From positions 1-64,000 of the forward strand of contig JAYMTF010000025.1 in the NCBI GenBank assembly GCA_036897485.1: a stretch of 64,000 bases of DNA, written 5' to 3'. Shown here one piece after another: positions 31,943-44,425 of the stretch. The notes under the pieces are model-generated. The model ran no database searches. It was not told the DNA's origin and saw only the letters and a list, made by a program, of their open reading frames with translations. Every line of letters begins with the position of its first letter. The stretch's first letter is position 1. Source of the stretch: Pelargonium nanum. Taxonomy: Eukaryota; Streptophyta; Magnoliopsida; Geraniales; Geraniaceae. The position numbers and the translations under genes were made by a program.

Positions 31943-34900
31943 CTATAGAACTGCTGGTATACCACTCCCTATTGGAAAAGCAAATGGGCTTTCTGGAAGA
32001 TTTAGTCCTTGGCTGCTGCATGGCATACATCAACAAAACAACTGATAACACAATCACTCTCCAAACACTAATCAATTCATCGTGTAGTGTCAAAATGTTC
32101 ATACATACCTATCATGGTCATTGTGACGGATGTTTATACGCCTCAGTTTGGCCTCATTGGAGGAAGCATTGTCCGCTGCATCCAGCGAATAATTGATATG
32201 CTCATCAGATGAGAAATCTGCTGTCTCTGCCCGGGCTACATTCATGTGAGAAATTAACACAATTGTAAGTTAATGGGAAAATAATTAACTGTAAGTTAAA
32301 ACACAAACAAAATTAGTAATGCATATTCTGAGTGTTCACCTTCAGAAAGCTTCAACTCTTCTCTTGAATATCCATAATGGGGGTGGTGATGGGTCAATGT
32401 TTTAGATGCTGCTAGCTGCATTTCTGAGATGCGCCTTCTCTCCATTTCTAGTGCTTGCTCGTGATCCTCCATGAGCTGCTTCTTGAGTAATCTTGAATTA
32501 TCACAAACCCTTGCCACTAAACAAAATATTTGATGAACACATGAATATTAGTCATAAGAAAGATATATGAAACATATCAGTTTACTATGCAAATATCTAC
32601 TCACTAGAGTGAATGTCGGAATCTCCATCAATAATATGTGAAGTGTAGAATCCCGAATGCTGTAACTTCTCTGCATATTTCCTGCACAACAGAAATATAT
32701 AAAGGTAAATATTGTGAGCACTAAGACAACAACATTTGAATGTATGTATATATCATTAAGGAATCACTTAGAAAAAGGTAAATTCCAAGATATAAAAACT
32801 TTTATGCCCATAAAATGCTCCATAAGGTCTCCAAAAGTGGGTACCATTGTGTGAGATACTCTACAAACTGAAGCTTCTCCAAGCTATGCAAGTATATCAT
32901 ATATACCAGTTTCAAGAAAGTGTGAAATTGAAATAAATATGTATCGTTAATGGTTCTAGTCTTTTACAAAGCAAATTATTTTAGAAAAGATGCACTTGGT
33001 TTTGTCGACAAAAGACACAAGCCAACCTGGAATATTAAAAGGTTTTAAGCTTCTCAATAGTGAAAGTTCAGAGAATAGTTCAGTGTTGATGTTGATGAGT
33101 GGGAAAATGTAATAAACTAAATAAAAAGTATAAAAAGAGTTGCATAGCATAAAGAAAATCCAATTCATATTCCTTGTACAGTTGTACTATAATTGTTTCT
33201 GCTTTTAGAAAATAATGTTACAGTGTTCACTTTCAATCTATATCCCGACTACATATTCTGAGTAACTCTTGTCTGTGGTAGTAAGCCAACTTAGTTAATC
33301 CTAAATTTCCGGAACATTGGCTCTACCTTGTGCCTACCATTATCTAAGGAAATACTGTGTTATGAACTATAAATTGCAAAATAAAAGCAATAATTCAGCT
33401 ATGCACGCTTATAGGAAAGCAAGCATTGGTATACATGTTACAAGGTTAAACAACACGGAGTTCAGGCCCCCAGGATCCTCTCAATTTTGTGTCCCCGGAG
33501 AGTCAAGTACTCGTTATTTAGTTGAGAGTTTAAAGGTACTATGATACTCAAACATAATGGAGTGAAAAGATAAAATAATGTTAGAATGTAACCAAGATTT
33601 CAGATGAGATAGCTATTTACTTCATCCTTAAACAACCAAATATTTACCTATCAACAAGCCTTGACTTCTCCCGGTAAGGTTTTACCAGAACCCGAGCACC
33701 ACAAACAAAGTGAGGATTTCCTTTGGCCAATATTTGTTTCACAGTTTCTGCATAAACAAAAGTGACAAACCCAAACATCCTCTTCTGTTGGCATGGGATC
33801 CTAACATCTTGAACAGGCCCATATTTGCTACAAACGAGAACCAAATCAAAACAGGAACTACATAAACCATGAGACAAAATCCAGAATCCCAAAATTTCTT
33901 ACTTGAAGTAGTTGGAAACATCTTGTTCTGTAAAAGTACTCTCAGCTGGAAAAGTAAGATAAATCTGCCGAGAACCAGCAACCATTCCACCAGAATCACT
34001 TGATCTTTCACCAATGTACTCCAGGTATTTAGGAACATCTTCTGCTAGAATCACCGAATGCTGCCCATGAGGCCTGAAACTCAATACACACCATTAGAAA
34101 GGTTAGACAAACTAAGCATAGCAAATGCACATTTGTGGAAGTATAAAACTTACATATGGTACCTGTCAATGAGACGAATGCTGTTCTTCAATCGAGCTAG
34201 AAGCTTTGTCAAACTATATCCAGCCTTACCATGTCTCTGGCTCTCAGTAAGATAACCCTCTGCTTGAAGGGTCCTCCCATACTTGTCATAATACATCATC
34301 GGCAGTGAGGCAATTGAAACTGGAAACCCTCGCCTTGATTTCAAAAGCTCAGTAAGCTCTAATTCGAGCTTCTCAAGAGACCCCGGTGAAAACACATGAT
34401 CATCACTCAAAAGTTCATTTGAACTTTGGCTGAAAATCTGAGAAAAGCTTTCCGACATAGGATGGCCATGAAAGTACCTACAGTTATTCCCATGCTTACA
34501 AAATCCCTTATTGAAGTAATGGCAAACTTTAACCGGAAATTCAGGCAAGCTTGGAGACCTTCGGCTGGTTCTCACGCCCAATGCAGGTTCTTGATAGAAG
34601 AAATTGCCCGAGATATCAGAACTAACAGATTCTAATTGATCATCCAGCTTCAAAAACTGCATTTGATTGCGGAGACAATAATCTTGATCAGCAACAGAAT
34701 CCAAGTACCCTGAAGGAGCAAAATCGAGAGTGTGAACTGATTGGTGATCAGCAGGCACTTGTTGATCCCAATAGGGATTTGTTGGAGACGATAAGGGGTT
34801 CGATATTGCAGTAGGAGAGTAAGGAGTGAATTGCAAAGGGAGGTCTGGTGTGTTCAACTGAGAAACTGCCTGTTTGGATGACTCAATATCGGCTTTGGTT

Positions 34901-35067
34901 TTGTTGACCAAACAATGGATAACATTATCAGGGCTGAAAGCCAGGCGGATCATGTCCCGGTCACCATCACCGTGTACCAGCAGATAACCAACAATCTTAC
35001 AGACATTTTCAGGCTCTATCTTCTGGATTCTGTTGTACACAATTTTAGTGGACTCTGAAAAATCCAT
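31943..35067 (-). CDS. CCCH zinc finger, LOTUS and RRM RNA-binding protein
   Basis: Seven exons (35067-34163, 34073-33903, 33827-33648, 32681-32605, 32516-32340, 32235-32109, 32015-31943) give 569 residues with all phases matching. Order: a conserved N-terminal helix block ([16 protein letters not shown]...MIRLAF); a CCCH finger [19 protein letters not shown] (C-x7-C-x5-C-x3-H, about 181-199); a LOTUS/OST-HTH domain (about 230-310, with [18 protein letters not shown] and LTKLLARL); an RRM (about 345-425, with IYLTF and MFGFVTF); a charged coiled-coil segment ([20 protein letters not shown]); and a short end [10 protein letters not shown]. This matches the plant C3H18/22/46/53 group. The role is presumably post-transcriptional RNA binding; targets are unknown. 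The last acceptor is a NAGNAG (CAGCAG) that could add or drop one Ser. ATG 35067 is chosen because the sequence upstream, GGTTTGGATTTGGG, follows a good acceptor (TTTGTAG) and so is leader. Confidence 0.94.
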
Positions 35068-35760
35068 CCCAAATCCAAACCCTACAAATGTAACACAAAT
35101 TAACAAAGATACAAACTCCTGGAACATAAAAAATATGAGGGCATGACAGAAAGATTCAAACCTTAAAAAATCATTATAAAATCAAGAACATAGGGTAAAT
35201 AGCAGATCTAGCTACAAAAAGAAATGAAATGCCAATGAGACATTTCCTCAAACATTTGATACCATAACCTTATCTTCTCCTAAATATTGTAGGACATTCA
35301 CTTTTACCACAAACAACATCACTAATCTTACAAATAGGGCAAAATGGGAAAAGATGACATCCCAGCTGTTACACAACAGAACCAATCATGGAACAAAACC
35401 CAGAAAGCTATCAGTTGAAACCCAGTATTCAAAACAACATGTTAGTGAAAAATGAGAAAATGAAGCAAAAGTGAGCAAACTTAGAGCAAAAGATCTGACA
35501 GACACATACCCACAGCTAGGAAACCCTGGCTCTGTCACATATGCAAACAAACTTTGTTATCTATATGTCTCATCACCCAATCCATCATTCTTTGAGATTT
35601 CCTCATTTTCTTCTTCCTCTTCTTCTTCTTTTAATATGCTTTGGATTTCCAATTTCTTCTCTTCTTCTTCTTCTTCCAATGAATCTATTTCACAGTAAAT
35701 AAATAAATAACCAAAATGACAGGAAGGATAGCTTGTCTTTAGTTCAAATCCTCCATATAT
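35068..35760 (-). promoter_or_regulatory. Leader and core promoter of the CCCH gene
   Basis: An acceptor (ACATTTGTAG) lies 14 bases upstream of the ATG, implying a 5' UTR intron. The probable first exon around 35500-35700 carries GAA/GAG-rich runs on the minus strand (TCTTC repeats at 35605-35640 and 35660-35680). Inferred. Confidence 0.4.
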
Positions 35761-38700
35761 ACACATCACTCACTCTCTGCTAATTTTATTTTATTTTTCA
35801 AAATTATTATTTTATTTTTTCAAATGATTAAACTCGCCACTCTCTCTTGTCTCTCCTATCTCAAAACTACTCCTTTTTTTCAATTTAAAGAAGAAAATAT
35901 TTTAAAACTGTTTTCTTTTCTTTCTTTTTTTCTAAACAAATTACTTTTTTTAAAAGAAATAAAATATTTACATGTGGGTTCTGTCTGTTACAGAAATTTG
36001 CGGGAATAATTGACTGGATTTTTCGAAATAAACACCCTCTACTTCTTAAATGACGGAAATGCCCTTTCAATTTTAAATTTACATTTTTAGGTAATTAGAT
36101 GTTTTTTCGTAGATATCCATGTTGAGTGTGTACTGTTGTAGTGGCAGTGGAGTGGTAGGATTTTTTGTGCAACAAAAGCTGACGCAATACAGAACCGTTG
36201 GATCCTTTACTTTAATGGGTCTGGGTATGTGTACGGAACCAACGGTTCTGATGTTGCACGGAATGCGGATTATATGCATCTGACGGCCTGCATGTGTGAC
36301 ACGTGTCGGATCATAATATCGGTACTCGCTATCTGCTTCCAGGCGCTTTCCGCCCGCCCGATAACTACTACGGAGTACTTCTACTGTATCGTAACCGCTA
36401 TGTCAGTTTCTTGTGGGGCCCACCATATCCAAACCCGATGACTTACGTGGCGATACTGGGCCCCACGGGTACTTTGCGTTGTCAACAGATTATCCGCTTC
36501 TCTCTAGGCTCATTTTTAATCCTCGTCTGAAAAATATCCATAATTTCTTTATAAAAAGAAAACGTTATTTATTTCAGGTCTTATAAGTACCATTTTTATA
36601 GATATAAGTACTATTTTTTATTTTAGAAAATGTTGCCATACATCAAATGTCATCTTATAAAATTTGTCGATTGTTTTAAAATAAAACTTTGTACTCTTTA
36701 TATATGTTCTCTTCCTATCTTATTGAATATAAATTTACAATTTTTGTAAAAATAAATATTTACCTTGAACGATTAAGTAATTTGTTTGAGATAATTTATT
36801 ACTCACTCCATTTTTGAAATGAATAAATAGAGCCAGTCATATTTATAACATAAGTTACTTATTATACATTGTGATTGAAATTTACAAATACACAACAGGG
36901 TATAAAAGAGCAGTACTAAATTCGGACTAATAGAAGAAAAAGTCGAATGGTGAAATAATATTATTCAATAAAATATAAAAAATAAACATAATCCATATAA
37001 GTTGCAATGGAATAAATTATTTTAAAAGTGTAAAAAAAAAAGGAGGGTAAAATGGTAAGAAAGAAAAGGAAGATTGGAGACATGGTAAGCGAAGAAGAAG
37101 TGGGTGGTTACTGGGTAGCGGTTCCACAGGCTACAAATTAAGGATGTTTGTGTTTAGTATTTACCAGTTACTGTCAACACTCAACACGTGAATCTTTCTT
37201 CCATAATCCAACTTACCTACCGTTACTTCGCCTTTTGAACCGCCTTTTCTTCTTTTTACCTTTGACCTTAAATTCATCAGTTCACGTAAAAATAAATTAT
37301 TGCTAATTTACCTCTATTTTAATAACAGGTCAGACCTATACATATCACCCAAATTTATATACATATATATCATGGGTTTGAACACAACTTTTTTCTTTAT
37401 TTTCTGATGGAAAGAAGATACCATTTATGGGTTTCAATACAACATACTGTATAGAGATACTGCTTATATTCGCCAATCAGTTTCTAGAGGCAAAAGGTCA
37501 AGCCTTTTATACTTATGAAACATGTGTACTTCAATATCATCCCATTGTTCTTTTCTTTCTCATGAAACCTGTGTACTGATATAAATTCATGATCTTATAA
37601 CACAAGCCTTGAATGATGAAGATTTAATACAGACATAAGATGTTAAGTGAGATAATGCTAAATGATTTGACATGACATTAAACCTAACAAGTGATTTGAG
37701 ATTTGTGGTCACGAAGAGAATCCCCAAAAGCTTTGAGCCAATTAATGATTTATGATGCTAGCTGTCAGTTGGACTGAATTTTAGGGTTTCTTTTCAATTG
37801 GATGGAATGTTGGGTTAGGGCCTTGTTGCTACATATTTTCTGGCATTTCAACGGCTTGTTTTGTTGCTTTATCTTGTCTATATATCACTTGAAGAATCTA
37901 CTCATCAGTTTACTAGCTAAATCCATTTAAGTTTACCAACAAAAAAAAAGAAGAAGAAGAAGAAGACATTCTTTTAAAGAGAAAAACAAAATTCAACTAA
38001 ACTTAATCAAACCAACGAGAAATTGACAATCACATTCGCTTCAGTATGTTTCAACCCAAATTTAATTTGAATGTTTTTTTAAATGATTTGGTCATTAATT
38101 AAAAACTGGTTGGAACTCGCTGCTCTCAGCTTTTAATATATATACAACGGATTTTATTATGAGACAATCCCAAGTATATATAAGGGTGTAAAAATGAATC
38201 AATAAAAAAATACATTTTATATTCCAATTAGCAATTTGAGTTATCTTAAAATTATAAATGTGACCAACATTTTGATATGACAAATTATGCGGTCTCATTC
38301 TTGCGTGCGACTCTTGCCTAATTATTGGTTTATTATGTTGTCGCCATCAATAATGTTACTCATATATATAAAATTAAACGATTTTGATTCTCTTGAACAT
38401 GATAAAATTTTAATTTTAGCTCATGTCTTCATGTTATTTTGTTCTGACCCTTATACTATAATTTTTTTATTCTTACTCATGTATTCCGTTAGAATAAGTA
38501 ACCAACCAACATACCATCAAATTTGAGACGAAACTGTTCTTTATTTTCTTTTCAACATATAAATAAACTCTCGTTGCGAGACGAAACGAGTATTAGTTAG
38601 AGTAATATTATAAATGCATGTGTTTAAAGATAAAACAGTAAATAAAATATGGGCTTATGCAACGTTGAAAAAAGAAGAGACATAGATGTTACGTGGTCCC

Positions 38701-39828
38701 GCGAGTGAGGAGCGCAAGAGACGGTGTGGTGCACATGCATGCTAATTGTTAATTGTACTTGTTTTGGTCTGTGGTCAAACTGCTTTGAGCCATGGTTGAA
38801 TCGTTTCTTTGCGGCTTGCTGTTTTATTTTTATTTTTAAATTACCTCATTGATTGATGATCTATACCAATATCATGGGTCCCATCCCACTATTTATTGAG
38901 AAGTCCACTTACCTTAGTTATGATCCGAACACTACACCAACTAAAGTAAGTTTATTTACAGTTTAATTGGATTTGTGTTGGGTTTGAATTGAATATTATA
39001 TTTTAATGTTTTTTTTCGATGGTGAATGTGACATATTATATTGTTATTTGTCGTCTTGTTAAACATTATGATTTTTCATAAGTGTAATTTTGAGTTTTGA
39101 TGAGTGCGTTTTAGTACTCAGTTTAAATAGATGCCAGAAAGAGTTAAAAAATCATTCCAACCTTAGAGGCAACGCGTACGTTCATTTAAACTTTGAATGC
39201 ACGGGTCCGTGTGTTATGAAGAAGAAAGACTTCAAAAGAAGAGACAACTCATGTCGTGCATTTTCAAGAGTAAAGCCAGCACGAGTTGTGCGAAATCTCA
39301 AACTAAGAACGCACGAGCTCGTGTATTCATGAAAATTTTCACTCATTCGAGCTTAACAAGGATCGTGCGAGTTCCTTGCCTAGGAACGCACTGGCCCATG
39401 CCGCAACCTTTTTACTGCATGCTAATTACATTTTCTCCACTCTAGACGCATATTTGGCCGCTTAAAGTTAAATGTTAAAGTTAAATTTCATTCTCTATAA
39501 ATAATCTTATATGTATCATTTGCCAAAAGAAATCCAATTTATATGTATCATTTTGAGAGATGTTGTAATTAATTACTATTGCACTGGGTTAGAAATATTT
39601 TAAGGACCTATAATTGAATTAAATTAAATGTAGGTGGTAAATTACAAAATTAGGAGAGCAACGCAAATATAGATGTATTATTATTTTTGTATAGAGTAGT
39701 AGTATTTTAGTTGTGAACTTTACTTTCTCTTTCTTTTTTGTCGCTCAAATGAATTTTCCATCTCAAATGCACCAAAAAATCCACTCTTCAATATAAATTA
39801 TTGACGCTGTAAGTTCACTTTCTCTCTT
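35761..39828. other. Large intergenic region, about 4 kb
   Basis: AT-rich for most of its length. Contains a 10-base G-box palindrome GACACGTGTC (36298-36307), TGGGCC-type motifs near 36410-36460 that may belong to the CCCH promoter, an AAG microsatellite (about 37945-37966), and a patch at 39165-39420 with diverged repeats of GAACGCAC. No gene was recognised. Confidence 0.5.
39165..39420 (+). repeat. Patch of diverged short repeats with a CACGAGCTCGTG palindrome
   Basis: The words GAATGCACGGGTCCGTG, GAACGCACGAGCTCGTG and GAACGCACTGGCCCATG recur at 39196, 39307 and 39388, separated by A-rich spacers of unequal length. The middle one contains the perfect 12-base palindrome CACGAGCTCGTG (39312-39323). 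It differs from the flanking AT-rich DNA and could be a transposon or satellite remnant; family unknown. Confidence 0.4.
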
Positions 39829-40128
39829 CCTGTTTGGTTTCCGAGAAAGTACAAAAGCAGCAAATTACTGGCCATTTGGGATCTCTCTCCCGCTGTCTTG
39901 CTCTTCAGCTCAACTTTACTCTATTGTTTTTGCGATTCACATATTTTGGATTTCCATTTTCTCTTGTCTTTAATTTTACTTCTTTATTTTCTCGGGAAGC
40001 AAACGGTTGGGTCTTCTCTGATAAAACAAAAGGGGGTTGCTTTAGAAATGAGAATTAGATGCCAATTGAGCTGCTAGCTGTTTGGTTGTTGTGGATGTTT
40101 AGGTGAAATTGCGTGTCTGATTAGGGCG

Positions 40129-43100
40129 ATGACCAAAGGACACCAGCCGGAGCCTCTTGATTTCTTCATTTGGACTGTTGAGGTATTTCGGGTTCCTTTT
40201 TATTTGGATCTTATTGGGTCATTTTTTTTATAGTGATTCTTAAGATCTGATGATGATTGTCTTCTCACTTCAATTGCTAGTTGTTCATTTTCATTTCCAG
40301 AATGTAAGCTTGTTTGAATTTGTATGTGCTGATAGTTGCTTGCTTAACTTGAGTTTTGTTGAAATCCACCACAACATATAATTCTACTTATTTGGATCAT
40401 TTTGTCACTTTGTTGGAACATACAGAAACTGGGAAGTTGGCTTTAGGATACATGGAAAATGATCAATACCGGTTGAACATGTTAATTTATGAAAATGGAT
40501 ACTTTATTGACATCAGTTGTCTGTGGTTTGTAGATTTTATGAATCTGCTAATTCACAATAACAGCGGTTTAGCTGAATTCTTTATTCTGCTGAAATTATT
40601 GAAACCATCATAGTTTCTCTGTGGTCTATTACTCCATTCAGAATGCTTCAATAGCCATGGGGTCTAAGTTACTATGGTATGGATAATTATCTTAGGTTTT
40701 CTTTTTAGTGAATTGTCAAACTTTGACTATTTGTCTATTAAGCTGACTATTTATGATTATCAATCCTGCGGGGGCAATTGTTTTATTGTATATGTGATAA
40801 TATGTCATCTAATGACAGAGGTCGTGAGCAAATAACACCTTTTAGTTGCGACTGTCTTATCAAAACCATAGGATAACGGCTATTACTATCTTGCATAGCA
40901 TCTTGAGTATGGGAGGGTGGGGGTTCATATTTGGCATGTTGGTTGTGTGCTGCAATAATTGTTTCTGTTCAAACAGATGTAATTATAGACCCTAAGATTT
41001 TTTAATGGAGAAATTTTGTAGCAATTGCTGCTGTCCCAAGAACCATAGGGTATATACACTGTTGCCATCCCCAAACTCCGCCCTATATGCAGAGCCATTT
41101 TAACCCTTGGACGTGCTTCCTTGTCTTAGATAAGTAGAATTTCAGTTTTAAACATCTTCGTCTTAGTATTTAAAACTTAATTATGGTACAAACTCAATAA
41201 GAAATGGTTCTCCCTAAATTCTCCTTTTATCTTTGAAAATCTTGTCTTAGGATTCTCCTTGTCTAGGTCTTTGTTACGCCAGAAGATAATATCTTCTAGG
41301 TACCTGCCTCACGAAAATTACCAGATAGGTAAGTTTTTCACTTTTACTTTGATTAATATGTACCAGAATAGAGGAGAAATAGTGGGTGTGGGTTGACAGG
41401 CTCACAGGCATGTGGGTTGCCTCATGTGAATATGATGAGAGCTCCAAATAGAATTGAAGAAGAGTCTCCTTAGAGGAGGTTGTTGTTGTGATATGACAAG
41501 TTGTAGGTTTATTTGTAGGTGTCATTCAGTTAAGAAATAGTGTGGTTTTAGTGGATTCAGTCATGAGCAAGATTCTTGCTAGCATCTTCAGTAGTTGAAT
41601 CTGAGGATAGGTTTCAATCATTTGATGTATTGTTACTTTTCCATATAACTGATAGAGCTATTGTTGGATTTCTGCACACCTTAATAGAGAGTATGAATTA
41701 GGGTAAATTGCACAAAAGTACATTAAACTTTACATGTGTTGTGAATAAGTACATTGCACTTCAGAAACCTACAGCTAACTACATTCACTTTCAATAACAT
41801 GCACCATTAGTTAAACCTAACAGTAAACGTACTCTCTCCTCATGTGCAAACCACATGCCTGATTTTTTTTCTAATTTTCCAATTGTACCCTTGTGTTAAT
41901 TTTTTCATTTATTTGGCATTGTTTATTGGAGTGAGGAACGTGACATCTGCTCTCATGGCGCCAATGATTGAAAGGGACGTGCCTACAACTAGAGCTAGCA
42001 GTTCGAGTTAACGTGTTGTGTTAGAGTCAAATATCTATTGTACACTAAACTTTAAAGTTTGAAATTTAAATTGCACAAAATATGAACATTTTGCAATTTC
42101 CGGCGACCAAATTCTGGATTTCAATTTTTTTTATCTTATGATAATCTCGTTTTGCAATTCTTTTTTCCTTCAGTTTTGTGTATGGGTCGTTGTGGATGAG
42201 TTTGTTTGGGTGACTCTTTGATTTATGGTTATTTGAAATAGGAGGTCTTGATGCTCTTTGCGGTTTCAAAATACGAACATTTTCACAACTTGCGAAAATT
42301 TCCACTTAGTGGAATTCTCGTGAAAAGGTGAAAACAAAAATTGGACCAATTAATTTAGACTTAGGTAATTATAAGAATTAAAGACGCTTACCTTTTTTAA
42401 TTTACTGGCAAGACTTTGGTTGCCGGAATATTTATAGAATGCATTTCCCTTCTTACAAGTAATTACCTTACAGCTGCCTAAGTCTTACAAGTAATTACTT
42501 CTTCATTTACCTTGTTAAAGTGACTGTAGAATGCATATACCTTGTGAACTGAAAAAATTGGTAAATGAAGAAGTTCGGTTGAATATCTCGCCTGAATGGT
42601 TATTTTTGTTATACCAGGATGTTGGTTTGTGGCTAGAAGAAATAAATTTGGGTAGCTACTGTCAGATTTTCAAAGAAAATGGTGTTAATGGGGAATACTT
42701 GGAGGGCATGTCCATGTTCACCACTGAGCAGATTCTTCGATTTATAAGGCGCTGCCACATGAAATGGGGAGACTTCATCACACTGTGCAAGGAACTTAGG
42801 CGAATAAAAGGTCCTTTTTCTCTCCCCTCTTCCCTCCTTCACAAATTGCACTTTCACTTTGCCATCAAATTATTGGTTTCTTGCTTGGGAAATGTTTTTC
42901 AATTATTTACTATTTGCTACTACCAAGTACTTAATGAATGGCGTGACTTGGTTGGTAGTGTTTTCTACAGTATTATTTTTGTGAAAACATGAAATTTCTT
43001 GTTATTCATTTATCTATTAGGTATCCTATTCTACCAATGTTAAGTTTACGATGTGGTTGGGCAACTATATCCTCTCTGTAGAGCCTTTACCATGAAATTG

Positions 43101-43663
43101 CTATATAACCTTCTTTCATGTCAAGGGTCCAAGGTTGTTGGTGTTGCTTTAAAAGGAGGGGTTGGTCTTGTATACTACTATGTACTCCATTTCTAATTCA
43201 CTGTGTTCTTGATGATGGTAATCATTGCAGTTTTTTTCTTCTTAATTACCAATTTCACTAATCTTGTTTGGAAATTAGAAAAGTACTTTTGACTAAAGTG
43301 TTCTAAGAAATTTCTTCTCAGTTAATTTTGGCTTTCACGAGATTGATGCCCAGAAGCAAATATCATTCACTAAATTAAATAATCGAAAGCAGTTCTCCTG
43401 TACTCATACAATGTCATGTTCCACAGATAAAGGCTTACAAGTATTAGTGACATATGTCAAGTTTTTGTGTATTGAGCTAATTACATATATTTAGTTTCCA
43501 GTTGTATGGACTGACACGAGATAAATTTGCAGTGGCTTGCCTAAAGGGAGAGCAGAGAGTTCGGCGTCCATGGTGGGCTCCATCTTGCCTGTCAGTAGTG
43601 TTTGTGAAAGCGGCAAAGCGGAACAGACAGTCACGAGTTGTTTCCCTGAAGCTAGAACCTTGA
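40129..43663 (+). CDS. Small SAM (sterile alpha motif) domain protein
   Basis: Three exons (40129-40182, 42618-42810, 43533-43663) give 125 residues. Exon 1 encodes MTKGHQPEPLDFFIWTVE. Exon 2 encodes nearly the whole SAM domain, starting DVGLWLEEINLGSY and continuing with IFKENGVNGEYLEGMS and ITLCKELRRIK. Exon 3 encodes a basic, conserved tail with VACLKGEQRVRRPWW and RNRQSRVVSLKLEP. Trp and Leu residues of the SAM core are present. SAM domains mediate protein-protein or sometimes RNA contacts; the plant protein's partner is not known to me. From memory the Arabidopsis counterpart is At3g07760, of the same length. A donor GTATTT follows exon 1; intron 1 is 2.4 kb and holds repeat-like DNA. 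Confidence 0.93.
41700..42110 (+). repeat. Probable transposon remnant in intron 1 of the SAM gene
   Basis: The words TAAATTGCACAAAAGTACA (near 41704) and TTAAATTGCACAAAATATGA (near 42066) flank about 340 bases in the same orientation, with intervening AAGTACATTGCACTT. The phrase 'aattgcacaaaa-tacat-aaactt' is a common dispersed plant repeat as I recall. Ends and family could not be defined. Confidence 0.35.
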
Positions 43664-44425
43664 AGCAAGATATCTGTGTGGTTATATGTACGTATTTGTA
43701 GTATTGTTTTTGTTTAGAAGTAGGAAACAACTCAAGTTTTGTGTGAAATCTGGGGATATAGTTCTTCATTTGAGAACAAGTATCTATTATGTACAAGGCT
43801 TTATATTAATTATCAAATATTATATTTCTGTTGATTTGTAGTTTATTCTGTCCCAATGTGTGAAGAAATGTGATCAACGAAACATGGTTAACAATTTTAT
43901 GCATCTGAATTGAGATCCTATAAATAATGTGCTTCTACTATTGAATTGCAACTTTTCACTCGTTACGTCTCCAAATGAATTGTTTGTCAATTTTCTGTAA
44001 TGAATGAACTGTCTATTTTCTACAATGAATGAATTGTCTATTTTCTGAAACGAGATTTGTATAAAGAAAAAGTTACAATTTGCACGAGGTTAATATTGAC
44101 GTTTGTAAACAATTATGTTTCGATTTATAATTTTTAAAAACATTTTCTTTCCCTCCATTTGGGTTAATATATATATTCGGAGTAAACCTAAAAAAATCAT
44201 ATTGAAATTACCCAAAACATTTTCCATTTTTCCCCACCTGAAAAAAATTCACAAATATATAAAGTGCCTTCGTGTGGGTACATCAAATAAATATTGACCA
44301 AGAAAAGAAGCGATTCAAAATTTGTTCTTCCCCACTGCACTTCTCTCCTCCTCTTCTACTGTTAAAAAACTCTCTAATTTCATAAACCCTAAACCCTCCA
44401 CTCTCAGTTTCTGAGCAGAAAAAAG
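43664..44425. other. Intergenic between SAM gene and NUP133
   Basis: The SAM gene 3' UTR is followed by the NUP133 promoter. Two imperfect copies of AATGAATTGTCTATTTTCT and a related copy lie at about 43972-44045. The NUP133 leader around 44330-44425 is pyrimidine-rich. No gene was seen. Confidence 0.5.
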
